A stretch of DNA of 64,000 nucleotides from Candidatus Mycobacterium wuenschmannii (GTDB taxonomy: Bacteria; Actinomycetota; Actinomycetes; Mycobacteriales; Mycobacteriaceae), in assembly GCF_030252325.1 (NCBI RefSeq), contig NZ_CP126981.1:372001-436000 (forward strand), read 5' to 3'. A program made the translations under genes and the position numbers. A model generated the notes under the pieces. The model saw only the letters and a program-made list of their open reading frames with translations. It ran no database searches and was not told the DNA's origin. Shown one piece after another: positions 37,634 to 49,803 of the stretch. The stretch's first letter is position 1. Each line of letters begins with the position of its first letter.

Positions 37634-37700
37634 CCATGCGTCATAGCTAAACCCGAGGCGCGGCCTACCCACCGCTGTCGCCTCATAGACAGGAGATGTA

Positions 37701-40384
37701 GTGGCAGGCAAGGCCCGCGTACACGAGTTGGCCAAGGAACTCGGTGTTACCAGCAAGGAAGTTCTCGCTCGGCTAGGCGAACAGGGCGAGTTCGTTAAAT
37801 CCGCATCCTCGACGGTTGAAGCGCCGGTGGCGCGTCGACTGCGCGAGTCTTTCGGCGGCGGGAAACCCGCTCCCGAGAAAGCGTCCGGCAACGGCGCGGC
37901 GGCCGCGAAGCCCGCCGCTAAAGCGGCAACCCCGGCGGCGAAACCCGCCGCCCCCAAGCCCGCTGCCCCGCCAGCACCCGAACCCCGGCCCCGCCGCCGG
38001 CACCGGCTGTCGAACAGCCGCCCGCCGCTGCGGCGCCCGGCCCGGCCACCCGCCCCGGCCCGACCCCTGGTCCGCGGCCGGCGGCGCCGAAGCCCGCGGC
38101 CCGCACGCCGCGCGTCGGCAACAACCCGTTCTCCTCGGCGCAGCCCGTCGAGCGACCCGCCATGCCGCGTCCCCAGGCCCCGCGTCCGGGTGCACCGCGA
38201 CCCGGCGCCCCGCGTCCCGGTGCCTCACCGGGCAACATGCCGCCGCGCCCGAGTGGCGCCGGTCGTCCGCCGCGTCCCGGCGGCCCCCGGCCCGGCCCCG
38301 GCGGCCGGCCAGGCGCGCCCGCCGGTGGCGGTCGCCCGGGTGGTGGCGGTGGCGGTAACTACCGCGGCGGCGGTGGCGGCGGAGTCGGCGCCCCTCCCGG
38401 TGGCGGTGGCGGTTACCGCGGTCGTCCCGGCGGTGGCGGCGGTGGACGCCCAGGTCAGCGCGGTGGCGCGGCCGGTGCGTTCGGTCGTCCCGGCGGTGCG
38501 CCGCGACGCGGCCGTAAGTCGAAGCGGGCAAAACGCGCCGAATACGAGAACATGCAGGCGCCGGTCGTCGGTGGCGTGCGGTTGCCGCACGGCAACGGCG
38601 AGACCATCCGCCTCGCGCGTGGCGCGTCGCTGTCCGACTTCGCCGAGAAGATCGACGCCAACCCGGCCTCGCTGGTGCAGGCGCTGTTCAACCTCGGCGA
38701 GATGGTGACCGCGACGCAGTCGGTCGGCGACGAGACGCTCGAACTGCTCGGCAGCGAGATGAACTACGTCGTCCAGGTCGTCAGCCCCGAGGACGAGGAC
38801 CGCGAACTACTGGAGTCCTTCGACCTCACCTACGGCGAAGACGAGGGCGGCGAAGAAGACCTCGAGCAGCGGCCGCCGGTGGTGACCGTCATGGGTCACG
38901 TCGACCACGGTAAGACGCGACTGCTGGACACCATCCGTAACGCCAGCGTCCGCGAGGGCGAGGCCGGTGGCATCACCCAGCACATCGGTGCCTACCAGGT
39001 GACCGTCGACTTCGAAGGCAACGAGCGGCCGATCACCTTCATCGACACCCCGGGCCATGAGGCGTTCACCGCCATGCGTGCCCGTGGCGCCAAGGCCACC
39101 GACATCGCGATCCTGGTGGTCGCCGCCGACGACGGCGTCATGCCGCAGACGGTGGAGGCGATCAACCACGCGCAAGCGGCCGACGTGCCCATCGTGGTGG
39201 CGGTCAACAAGATCGACAAGGAAGGCGCCGACCCGTCCAAGATTCGGGCCCAGCTCACCGAATACGGCTTGGTGGCAGAGGATTTCGGTGGCGACACGAT
39301 GTTCGTCGACATCTCCGCCAAGGCCGGCACCAACATCGAGGCACTGGAAGAGGCGGTGCTGTTGACTGCCGACGCCGCCCTGGACCTGCGGGCCAACCCT
39401 GACATGGAAGCCCAGGGTGTGGCCATCGAGGCGCACCTCGACCGCGGTCGCGGGCCGGTGGCCACCGTGCTGATCCAGCGCGGAACGCTGCGGGTCGGCG
39501 ACTCGATCGTGGCCGGCGACGCCTACGGTCGCGTCCGGCGCATGGTCGACGAGCACGGCGACGACGTCGAAGAGGCGCTGCCGTCGCGGCCCGTTCAGGT
39601 CATCGGTTTCACCTCGGTGCCCGGCGCGGGTGACAACCTGCTCGTCGTCGACGAGGACCGGATCGCCCGTCAGATCGCCGACCGGCGCAGCGCGCGCAAG
39701 CGCAACGCGCTGGCCGCCCGCTCGCGGAAGCGCATCAGCCTGGACGACCTGGATGCGGCGCTGAAGGAAACCAGCCAGCTGAACCTGATCCTGAAGGGCG
39801 ACAACTCCGGAACCGTCGAGGCTCTGGAGGAAGCGCTGCTGGGTATCGAGATCGACGACGAGGTGGCGCTGCGCGTCATCGACCGCGGTGTCGGTGGCGT
39901 CACCGAGACCAACGTCAACCTGGCGTCGGCCTCGGACGCGATCATCATCGGGTTCAACGTCCGGGCGGAGGGCAAGGCCACCGAGCTGGCCAACCGCGAG
40001 GGCGTCGACATCCGCTACTACTCGGTGATCTACCAGGCGATCGACGAGATCCAGAGCGCGCTCAAGGGCATGCTCAAGCCGGTCTACGAAGAGAACGAGC
40101 TGGGTCGCGCCGAGATCCGTCAGCTGTTCCGGTCGTCCAAGGTCGGTGTCATCGCTGGTTGCCTCGTGCAGTCGGGGATCATGCGCCGCAACGCCAAGGC
40201 CCGGCTGCTGCGGGACAACATCGTGGTGGCCGAGAACCTCACGGTGTCGTCGCTGCGGCGGGAGAAGGACGACGTCACCGAGGTCCGCGACGGCTACGAA
40301 TGCGGTCTGACGCTGACCTACTCCGACCTCAAAGAGGGCGACGTCATCGAAACCTACGAGCTCGTGGAAAAGGAGCGCGTCTGA
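37701..40384 (+). CDS. infB: Translation initiation factor IF-2, with an apparent -1 frameshift near 37983
   Basis: IF-2 is the GTPase that places initiator tRNA on the ribosome. The first frame runs from the ATG at 37701 ([22 protein letters not shown]2-N domain) into the Ala/Pro linker. After GAA at 37980 the conserved sequence continues in another frame ([10 protein letters not shown], then [13 protein letters not shown]). One C appears missing from CCCC at 37983-37986; restoring it gives about 894 aa with no stop. A Gly/Arg/Pro-rich linker follows, then [20 protein letters not shown] and the C-terminal domains, all intact. IF-2 is essential, so a sequence error is likeliest; internal initiation is also possible. 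Confidence 0.9.
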
Positions 40385-40414
40385 GTATGAGCTCCGACAA
40401 GCTGAACCTGCGGC

Positions 40415-43257
<2,843 letters not shown>

Positions 43258-43261
<4 letters not shown>

Positions 43262-43800
43262 CGACGCAACGCGAACTGATGCTGAGCGGTGCGCCGTACC
43301 GCGCCGACGATCCCGAATTGTCCGCCGCCCGAAGGGAATGCCAGCGCGTGCTGGCAAGGTTCAACGCCGGCGAGTCAGAGGTGCTGCAGGGCTTGCTCGG
43401 ATCGCTGGGCGAGGGATCGGAGATCCTTCCCCGGTTCCTGTGCGACTACGGCGAGCAGATCAGCGTCGGCGCAGGTTGTTTCGTCAACTACGACGCGGTC
43501 TTCCTCGACTGCGCGGCGATCACCATCGGCCGCGATGTGCAGATCGGCCCGCGCGTACAACTTCTCACGGCGCTGCATCCGGTCGACGACCACGAATCCC
43601 GGCGGGCCGGTTGGGAATCCGCGTTGCCGATAGCCATCGGTGACAATGTTTGGCTCGCGGCGGGCGTCATCGTCTGCGCGGGCGTGAGCATCGGCGACAA
43701 CACGGTGATCGGAGCGGGAAGCGTCGTCACCCGCGACGTACCGCCGAATGTGCTCGCGGCCGGCAATCCGTGCCGGGTGATCCGATCGCTGGAACCCTGA
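43258..43800 (+). CDS. Hexapeptide-repeat O-acetyltransferase (maltose/galactoside/NodL type)
   Basis: 180 aa. The N-terminal MLSGAPYRADDPELSAARRECQRVLARFNA is the maltose-acetyltransferase helix domain. The left-handed beta-helix follows: GEQISVGAGCFVNYDAVFLDCAAITIGRDVQIGPRVQ, with the catalytic His in ALHPVDDHESRR and the end IGAGSVVTRDVPPNVLAAGNPCRVIR. It acetylates sugars or related acceptors with acetyl-CoA. The ATG overlaps the MATE stop, so it ends the rimP-to-dinF run. It converges on echA16. Confidence 0.88.
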
Positions 43801-43820
43801 CGGCCCATAGACCGCAGTGC

Positions 43821-44573
43821 CTAGCGCACCTGGGCGCGTCCGCGCTGCAGCACCGCCTCGCGGTTGGCGGCGATGTCGTCGCCGGAGGTCCGAAACGCCC
43901 GGGCCGCAGTCGCTTCCAGCCACAGGCCTTCGCCGGTGTTCGCGTCGTCGATCCGGTGATACGAGGACAGCAGCGCACGCACCGCGCCCTGGTTGTTCCC
44001 GACGATGCTCTCGGCCACCTTGTGCGCGGCGGGCAGCAGTTGGTCGTGCGGCACGACCTCGGTGACCAGACCGGCGCGCAGGGCGTCCTGCGCGGACAGG
44101 TAGTCACCCGTCAGGCTCATCCGCCGGGCCAGGCCGATGCCGACCTTCTGGGGAAGTCGAACGCTGAGCCCCCACGTCGGCAGCAAGCCCACGCGTGCGT
44201 GGGTGTCGGCGAACCGCGCCTGCTCGGAGGCGATCAGGATGTCGCAGTACAGCGTCAGCTCGAGCCCGCCGGTGACGGCCGCGCCGTTGATCGCGCCGAT
44301 GACGGGCTTGCTCAACGCCGGCCAGCGCGGCGAGATGTCCGGCAGCGCCGTCTGACCGCCCAGCTCCTTGAGGTCCAGCCCGGCGCAGAACACCGGGTCG
44401 GTCCCGGTGACGATCAGCACGTCGACGTCGTCGTCGGTTTCCGCGTCGGCCAGCGCGCCGAAGAACTGGTCCCGCAGCGCGGACGACAACGCATTACGCG
44501 ATTGCGGCCGGTTCAGGGTCAGGGTTCGCACCCGATCGTCGGTGCTGATCAACAGAATGTCGTTGGTCGTCAT
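43821..44573 (-). CDS. echA16: Enoyl-CoA hydratase/isomerase EchA16
   Basis: 250 aa crotonase-fold enzyme. RVRTLTLNRPQSRNALSSALRD opens the fold; oxyanion-hole segments are FCAGLDLKELGG and VIGAINGAAVTGGLELTLYCD. The position of the first hydratase Glu falls in GLELTLYCDI and the second in RVGLLPTWG, where the Glu/Asp pair is not canonical, so true hydratase activity is uncertain. It is nearly identical in layout to M. tuberculosis EchA16. The ATG is 7 nt from TACGGT on the minus strand (leaderless) and divergent from the DUF2277 gene. Confidence 0.92.
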   Translation of the reverse strand: MTTNDILLISTDDRVRTLTLNRPQSRNALSSALRDQFFGALADAETDDDVDVLIVTGTDPVFCAGLDLKELGGQTALPDISPRWPALSKPVIGAINGAAVTGGLELTLYCDILIASEQARFADTHARVGLLPTWGLSVRLPQKVGIGLARRMSLTGDYLSAQDALRAGLVTEVVPHDQLLPAAHKVAESIVGNNQGAVRALLSSYHRIDDANTGEGLWLEATAARAFRTSGDDIAANREAVLQRGRAQVR

Positions 44574-44580
44574 AACCGCA

Positions 44581-44586
44581 ACCGTA
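44581..44586 (-). promoter_or_regulatory. -10 element (TACGGT) of echA16
   Basis: On the minus strand TACGGT is followed by 7 nt and the echA16 ATG, with no ribosome site. It is 14 bp from the divergent TATCGT. Confidence 0.45.
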
Positions 44587-44600
44587 GTCACCGCTCGACC

Positions 44601-44606
44601 TATCGT
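44601..44606 (+). promoter_or_regulatory. -10 element (TATCGT) of the DUF2277 gene
   Basis: TATCGT ends 7 nt before the ATG at 44614. Together with the echA16 hexamer it forms a compact divergent promoter in a 40-bp gap. Confidence 0.45.
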
Positions 44607-44613
44607 TGAAAGC

Positions 44614-44865
44614 ATGTGCCGAAACATCACCGAACTGCGCGGCCTCGAGCCGAAAGCGACCACCGCGGAGATCGAGGCGGCGGCCAGGCAATACATCCGC
44701 AAGGTCAGCGGCTTCACCCGACCGTCGGCGGCCAACGCAGAGGCGTTCGAGGCGGCGGTCGCCGAGGTCGCCGCCACCACGACCCGGCTGCTGGACGCGT
44801 TGCCGGAGCGCCGCCAGCCGCCCAAGACCGACCCGCCGTTGCGCCGCCTCGCCGCCGCCAGGTGA
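44614..44865 (+). CDS. DUF2277 protein
   Basis: 83 aa. It starts MCRNITELRGLEPKATTAEIEAAARQYIRKVSGF, the highly conserved DUF2277 opening, and is helical with a basic C-terminus (ERRQPPKTDPPLRRLA). Function unknown. It overlaps the DUF1802 gene by 4 bp (GTGA), so the two are coupled. Confidence 0.85.
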   Translation: MCRNITELRGLEPKATTAEIEAAARQYIRKVSGFTRPSAANAEAFEAAVAEVAATTTRLLDALPERRQPPKTDPPLRRLAAAR

Positions 44866-45413
44866 GCGCGCCCGCACTCAAAGAGTGGGGCGCTGCCGTG
44901 CATGCATTGCTGGCCGGCCGGCAGCAGATACTGCTACGTAAGGGCGGGATCGGCGAGAAGCGGTTCGACGTTGCTGCTCGCGAATTCCTGATCTTCCCGA
45001 CGGTCGCGCACACCCATGCCGAGCGCGTTCGTCCGGAGTTTCGCGACCTCCTTGACGCCGCGGCCCCCGACAGCACCGCGGACCGTCTCGTGGTGCGGGC
45101 GGCGGCGAAAGTCGTTGCAGCACTGCCGGTCAACCGCCCGGAGAACATCGATACGATCGAAGACCTGCACATCTGGACCGCTGAGTCGGTCCGCCGTGAC
45201 CGGTTGGACTTTCGTCCGAAGCGTCGACTCGCCGTGCTGGTCGTGCAGGCCTTCCCGCTGCTCGAACCGGTGACCCTGCCGCGGCTGCCGGACTATGCCG
45301 GGTGCACCAGTTGGGTTCCGCTTCCGCTGTCCGATCCGCCGCTGGGCGACCCGGTGCACGACGATGCGGCGCTGCGCGAGGTCGCCGACCGCGTCCGCGC
45401 GGCTATCGAATAG
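44862..45413 (+). CDS. DUF1802 protein
   Basis: 183 aa. The family start is LKEWGAAVHALLAGRQQILLRKGGIGE, then FLIFPTVAHTHAERVRPEFRD and EDLHIWTAESVRRDRLDFRPKRRLAVLVVQAF. The fold and role are unknown; the alternating basic patches could contact nucleic acid. The GTG overlaps the DUF2277 stop. Convergent with the following hydrolase gene, 9 bp apart. Confidence 0.82.
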   Translation: MSAPALKEWGAAVHALLAGRQQILLRKGGIGEKRFDVAAREFLIFPTVAHTHAERVRPEFRDLLDAAAPDSTADRLVVRAAAKVVAALPVNRPENIDTIEDLHIWTAESVRRDRLDFRPKRRLAVLVVQAFPLLEPVTLPRLPDYAGCTSWVPLPLSDPPLGDPVHDDAALREVADRVRAAIE

Positions 45414-45422
45414 CGATGCGAG

Positions 45423-46409
45423 TCAGGGTGTTTGGTCGACGAGCACGGCGCCGGCCGGCCAGTCGCCGACCGTGCCCAGCGAGACCTGCTCGCCGGACGT
45501 GCTCAGTCGCACGACATCGGCCAGCTGCTCCGGCGCATCGCACTGGAGGTAGTGATCGGCGCTCGGCAGTATCCAATAGCGATTCAATCCGGGTTTGGCC
45601 CTGAGGAATTCCTGCCACACGTAGTTTGCCACCCGCACCGGCGCGACGGTGTCGTGCAGGCCCCACACCAGCGTGGTGTCGACGGTGCTCGCGGACAGTG
45701 CCTGCAGCCAATTGGTTTCGTCGGCCGCGCGCTCGTTCAGATACTGGATGGTGTCCGGCAGCACCGCCATCTGATCGTTGTGTGCGAAACACTGTGCCAG
45801 GGATGCGATTTCGGGATCGCTCATGTCCCGCCGTGGCATGAAGGTGGTGAACCCCATGCCCGCGGCCAGCATCTCCGGCGTGGTTGCACGTGCGGTGCTG
45901 CGCGCGACCGTCGGATCCAGCAGCGCATTCTGGAACCCGGTCAAATTGGCAAGCGGCAGATAGATATTCGCGTTCGTGAAGATGGCTGCGGACGGCGGGG
46001 CCGCATCCGGGTGGTCCTCGAGTATCGACAACGCGATCATGCCGATGCTCGTCCCGCGATCGTGAGTCAGCATCGTGTAGTCGGTCAGCTGCCACAGTTG
46101 CGCGGTGGCATGGATCAGCAGGCGTGCATCGTCGTACAGCGAATACGTATACGGCGCGCCCGGTTTGTCAGAGAGGCCATAGCCGGGAAAGTCGAGCAGG
46201 TAGATGTCGAAATCGGCGTGGAGTTCGCGAGTCAACGCCTGGAAGTCAACGCTCGCCGTCGGAAACCCGTGCACGCAGACCAACGCCGGCGCCCCGGGAG
46301 TGCCACAGCGCCGGGTGAAGACGGTCACCTCGGCGCCGGAGTTCGCGGCCGTCGTCGACTGCCACCGTATTTCCGTTCCGCCGCTTCGCCATTCGTCGAA
46401 GGCGGACAT
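45423..46409 (-). CDS. Alpha/beta hydrolase, epoxide-hydrolase/haloalkane-dehalogenase type
   Basis: 328 aa. ALVCVHGFPTASVDFQAL holds the HGFP oxyanion motif, and LDFPGYGLSDKP follows. The nucleophile elbow reads MLTHDRGTSIGM, with Asp at the nucleophile position as in GHDWGG of epoxide hydrolases and dehalogenases rather than the Ser of esterases. The likely His is in PSADHYLQCDAPEQ. No signal peptide. It shares one base with the stop of the upstream CocE-like gene, so they form an operon. Substrate unknown. Confidence 0.83.
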   Translation of the reverse strand: MSAFDEWRSGGTEIRWQSTTAANSGAEVTVFTRRCGTPGAPALVCVHGFPTASVDFQALTRELHADFDIYLLDFPGYGLSDKPGAPYTYSLYDDARLLIHATAQLWQLTDYTMLTHDRGTSIGMIALSILEDHPDAAPPSAAIFTNANIYLPLANLTGFQNALLDPTVARSTARATTPEMLAAGMGFTTFMPRRDMSDPEIASLAQCFAHNDQMAVLPDTIQYLNERAADETNWLQALSASTVDTTLVWGLHDTVAPVRVANYVWQEFLRAKPGLNRYWILPSADHYLQCDAPEQLADVVRLSTSGEQVSLGTVGDWPAGAVLVDQTP

Positions 46410-48058
46410 CAGGACTCGACCGGCAACACGATCCGCGAGGCACCGAAGTGCACCTCATGCGTGGACGGTGTCAGTTGACTCCCGGTCAACGTGGGCTCAC
46501 CGTTGCCGAGGTTGCGATCGAAGCGCGGGTGGCTGCCCCCCGCGATCAGCACGCGGATGCGGGTTTCGGCGCGGAAGCGGTGCGAGATCGCGTCGAGCTC
46601 GAGCCGAACCTGATCGCCCGCCTGGCTCAGCCGCCGGTAGCCGTCGCTGACGTTGCGTGAGCGGCCCTTCGCGTCGACCTCGCTGACCCGGACGAAGACG
46701 TCGACGAACGGGTGGTCGGAGCTGTGCGCCAGGTCGGCGACCGGGCAGCCGTGCACGACCAGGTCGGCGGGCAGCGGATCACTGGTGAAGCTGAGCACGT
46801 CGCGGCGGGCCGCCAGCGCGGTGTCATCGCGGTAGCCGCCGTCGGGGGAGAGCAGTCGCCCGCCGATCGTCGGCGTCGGGTGGGCCGGGTCGTAGCGGAA
46901 GCTGGCCGACGATCCTGCCGCGGGTGCGGTGTCGGCGAGCCCGCCGCCCGGTTGTAGATACAGCTCGCGCGCCGTGGTGGCGGGTGGCCAGTCGGCAAGC
47001 TCGCGCCAGCCCTCGTGCCCGACGTGGAAGCGGAACCGTCCGGTGCGCGGGGTCGCAGGCCGTCCCGCCAGGTGGTTGTCCAGCCACTCCTGGGTCTCGC
47101 GGGCGACCATGGTCAGGCCTCCCATCAGCAACTGGCTGTGGGCCCAGGGCCCCATGGTCAGCGCGACGTCGACCCCCCGTTCACGGAGGTATGCGAACTG
47201 GTGCAGCGTCTGCGGCAAGAAGAGGTCCTGCCAGCCACTGAGCAGAAGGGTCGGCACCTGGACGCGGTCCAGCGCGGACTCGACGTTCAACGGGTCCCAG
47301 AACGGGTTGTCGTCAGCCGGTGGCGTCAGCCACGATTCCCACCACGGCGCGCCGGCACCGAGCAACGCCCGTCCGGCTGCGCCCAGCGGCGCTTCGGCCG
47401 CCGCGCGCGTGATGTTCCGCTGCGCGCGCAGCTGACGCACACCGGCGACGAGCATGTTGCCGTCTTCCTGGTGCGCGACGAGGTGGCTCCAATTGAGGAA
47501 GTCGTTGACGGAGAACGCGCCCGTGCCCCAGGTGGACAAACTGAGATCGTGCGGTCCGGCGGTGATCACGGCTGCCGCCAGCTCGGGGGGCGGATCCTGC
47601 AGCAACGCCCACTGGGTGAAGCCCAGGTAGGAGATGCCGATGGTGGCGAAGCGGCCCTTCCACCAGGGTTGGCGCCGCATCCACTCCACGGTGTCGGCGC
47701 CGTCGGCAGCCTCGTTGACCATCGGCGAGAAATCTCCGCCTGACCCGAATGTGCCTCGCACGCTCTGCAATACGACCCGATATCCCCGGGCCACATGCAG
47801 GTCGGCGAACACGATCGAGAACGGGAACGCGCGGCCGTAGGGTCCGCGGACCAGCAGGGTGCCGACCGCCTCCGTGGTGGGCTCGTAGACGTCGGTCACC
47901 AGCTCGACGCCGTCGCGCATCGGGACCTTGACCTCGCTCACGGTATAGCTGGTGGTCGGCGACGGCAGCCGCAAGGTCTTGGTGAGCGCCCGACCGGCGA
48001 GCCGTCGGGGCAGGGTGCGCAGCGTCGAACCGGCGGGCTGGTCGGAAGTGGTCGTCAC
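46409..48058 (-). CDS. CocE/NonD-family hydrolase (X-Pro dipeptidyl-peptidase-like, Rv2800-like)
   Basis: 549 aa. MRDGVELVTDVYEPT opens the catalytic domain, and GISYLGFTQW is the nucleophile elbow (Ser in GxSYxG). The acid/His region is about LLLSGWQDLFLPQT and MGPWAHSQL. The C-terminal jelly-roll (about 345-549) has the XPDxC pattern, with RVSEVDAKGRSRNVSDGYRRLS and HRFRAETRIRVLIAGGSHPRFDRN. It is an esterase/peptidase of unknown substrate. The ATG at 48058 begins a 25-residue polar lead. Confidence 0.88.
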   Translation of the reverse strand: MTTTSDQPAGSTLRTLPRRLAGRALTKTLRLPSPTTSYTVSEVKVPMRDGVELVTDVYEPTTEAVGTLLVRGPYGRAFPFSIVFADLHVARGYRVVLQSVRGTFGSGGDFSPMVNEAADGADTVEWMRRQPWWKGRFATIGISYLGFTQWALLQDPPPELAAAVITAGPHDLSLSTWGTGAFSVNDFLNWSHLVAHQEDGNMLVAGVRQLRAQRNITRAAAEAPLGAAGRALLGAGAPWWESWLTPPADDNPFWDPLNVESALDRVQVPTLLLSGWQDLFLPQTLHQFAYLRERGVDVALTMGPWAHSQLLMGGLTMVARETQEWLDNHLAGRPATPRTGRFRFHVGHEGWRELADWPPATTARELYLQPGGGLADTAPAAGSSASFRYDPAHPTPTIGGRLLSPDGGYRDDTALAARRDVLSFTSDPLPADLVVHGCPVADLAHSSDHPFVDVFVRVSEVDAKGRSRNVSDGYRRLSQAGDQVRLELDAISHRFRAETRIRVLIAGGSHPRFDRNLGNGEPTLTGSQLTPSTHEVHFGASRIVLPVES

Positions 48059-48093
48059 TGCATCAGGTTAGGGCGGCGACCGCGACAGCGGGA

Positions 48094-48675
48094 CTAGAAC
48101 TTGTAGTACGGCGCAAGCTCGTTGGCGCGCTGCAGATTGGTCGCCGGGCAGTCGACCTCCGGGCTGGAGTAGATCGTCGAGTAGAACAGCGACTGCTGGA
48201 TGACCCCGTAGCTGGTCTTGAACGCCACCATGCAGGAGAAGTAGAAGTAGCTGTTGTGGTACGTGGGCTTGAGATTCCACCACTGGGCGGCGCGGTGGCC
48301 GGCGATGGTGGTCTCGATGGCGTCGGCCGGCAGCGACTGGTCGTACTTCCGCCACACGATCGGCTCGACCGCCAGCTGGTAGTTGCCCGCGTCAAAGTGG
48401 CAGCGCAGGCCCTCTTCGGGAATCGGCGGGGTGAAGCCGAGCCCCAGCCGCTGCACCACGTCGAACGGGATGTCCTTGCACGGGTCGAACGGGCTCGGGT
48501 CGGTCGTCGCGATGATCGGACTCTTCATCGTGGTCGCCGGCTCCATCGGGGCCGCGGTGGAGCGCAGGTCCACCCGTGACGCCGCAGTCGGGGCGGGCGG
48601 CGCGCTCTGAAATACCACGACCACGGCGGTGATCAGGGCGCCGAGCGCCGCAAGCAGGCGCAACTTGCCGACCAT
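48094..48675 (-). CDS. Membrane-anchored or secreted protein, DUF3558-like (Rv2799-like)
   Basis: 193 aa. A short basic N-terminus then LRLLAALGALITAVVVVF gives a single membrane anchor or signal. The outside part has DPCKDIPFDVVQRLGLGF, the Asp-Pro-Cys opening usual in DUF3558 proteins, and CHFDAGNY; the paired Cys residues suggest disulfides. ATG 48675 (MVGKLRLL) is preferred to an upstream start. It lies 35 bp upstream of the CocE-like gene on the same strand. Function unknown. Confidence 0.75.
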   Translation of the reverse strand: MVGKLRLLAALGALITAVVVVFQSAPPAPTAASRVDLRSTAAPMEPATTMKSPIIATTDPSPFDPCKDIPFDVVQRLGLGFTPPIPEEGLRCHFDAGNYQLAVEPIVWRKYDQSLPADAIETTIAGHRAAQWWNLKPTYHNSYFYFSCMVAFKTSYGVIQQSLFYSTIYSSPEVDCPATNLQRANELAPYYKF

Positions 48676-48815
48676 GACACCCCTTCGTGCTCGCCGGACG
48701 TGCTCGGGTTTCTGCGGGAAGCTTACAAGTCGCACCCGCGCCGCCACAGAGTAAACGAGAACCTGTTCTAGTCCACCGCGGTGGGCGCGTCACGTCTCGC
48801 TCGGCGACCAGCCGT

Positions 48816-48821
48816 TAGGCT
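48816..48821 (+). promoter_or_regulatory. -10 element (TAGGCT), probable leaderless promoter of the phosphoesterase-pptT-truB run
   Basis: It ends 8 nt before the GTG at 48830 and has the same hexamer and spacing as proS. Confidence 0.45.
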
Positions 48822-48829
48822 GGGGAGTC

Positions 48830-49798
48830 GTGGCTTGGGAAGAACACGGGCAGCAGCCCCCGACCGCACGGCAGCCGACGCTGTGGGCGGTCTCGGACCT
48901 GCACACCGGTCACGTCGGCAACAAGCCGGTCACCGAATCCCTGTATCCGTCGACGCCCGACGACTGGCTGATCGTGTGCGGCGACGTCGCGGAGCGCACC
49001 GACGAGATCCGCTGGGCGCTGGACCTGCTGCGACGGCGGTTCGCGAAGGTCATCTGGGTGCCGGGCAACCACGAGCTGTGGACCACCACCAAGGACCCCA
49101 TGCAGGTCTTCGGCCGCGACCGGTACGACTACCTGGTCAACATCTGCGACGAACTGGGAGTGGTGAGCCCGGAGCATCCCTTCCCAGTCTGGACCGAGCG
49201 CGGCGGCCCGGCGACGATCGTGCCGCTGTTCCTGCTCTACGACTACTCGTTTCTGCCGAGAGGCGCGACGACCAAGGCCGAGGGCATGGCGATCGCGCGG
49301 GAGCGCAACGTCGTGTGCACCGATGAATTCCTACTCTCACCGGATCCGTACCCGACGCGCGAGGCGTGGTGCCGCGAGCGGGTCGCGGCCACCCGCAAGC
49401 GTCTCGACGATCTGGACTGGATGAATCCGACCGTGCTGGTCAACCATTTTCCGATGGTGCGCCAGCCCTGCGACGCGCTGTTCCTGCCGGAGTTCTCGCT
49501 GTGGTGCGGCACCACCGAGACCGCGGACTGGCACACCCGCTACAACGCGGTCTGCTCGGTCTACGGGCACCTGCACATCCCGCGGACCACCTGGTACGAC
49601 GACGTTCGCTTCGAAGAGGTGTCGGTGGGTTACCCGCGCGAATGGCGGCGCCGCAAGCCGTACAGCTGGCTGCGCCAGATCCTGCCCGACCCGCAGTACG
49701 CGCCCGGTTACCTCAATGACTTCGGCGGGCATTTCGTCATCACCGCGGAGATGAAGGCGCAGGCCCAGCAGTTCCGCGACCGTCTGCGGCAGCGGTAG
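48830..49798 (+). CDS. Calcineurin-like metallophosphoesterase (Rv2795c-like)
   Basis: 322 aa. Metal-ligand motifs in order: LWAVSDLHTGHVG (Asp-x-His), LIVCGDVAER (GD), VWVPGNHELW (GNHE), VLVNHFPM (His) and VYGHLHIPR (GHxH). It is a complete dinuclear site. It lies 5 bp before pptT, in the conserved phosphoesterase-pptT-truB order. In M. tuberculosis this neighbour has been reported to influence sensitivity to PptT inhibition, consistent with a PPTase-opposing hydrolase activity on acyl carrier proteins. Confidence 0.9.
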   Translation: MAWEEHGQQPPTARQPTLWAVSDLHTGHVGNKPVTESLYPSTPDDWLIVCGDVAERTDEIRWALDLLRRRFAKVIWVPGNHELWTTTKDPMQVFGRDRYDYLVNICDELGVVSPEHPFPVWTERGGPATIVPLFLLYDYSFLPRGATTKAEGMAIARERNVVCTDEFLLSPDPYPTREAWCRERVAATRKRLDDLDWMNPTVLVNHFPMVRQPCDALFLPEFSLWCGTTETADWHTRYNAVCSVYGHLHIPRTTWYDDVRFEEVSVGYPREWRRRKPYSWLRQILPDPQYAPGYLNDFGGHFVITAEMKAQAQQFRDRLRQR

Positions 49799-49803
49799 TC
49801 GCA

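Noticed and set aside
37918..38460. Gly/Pro/Arg-rich repeats taken for a PE-PGRS or repeat element
   Set aside because: They form the low-complexity linker usual in actinobacterial IF-2.
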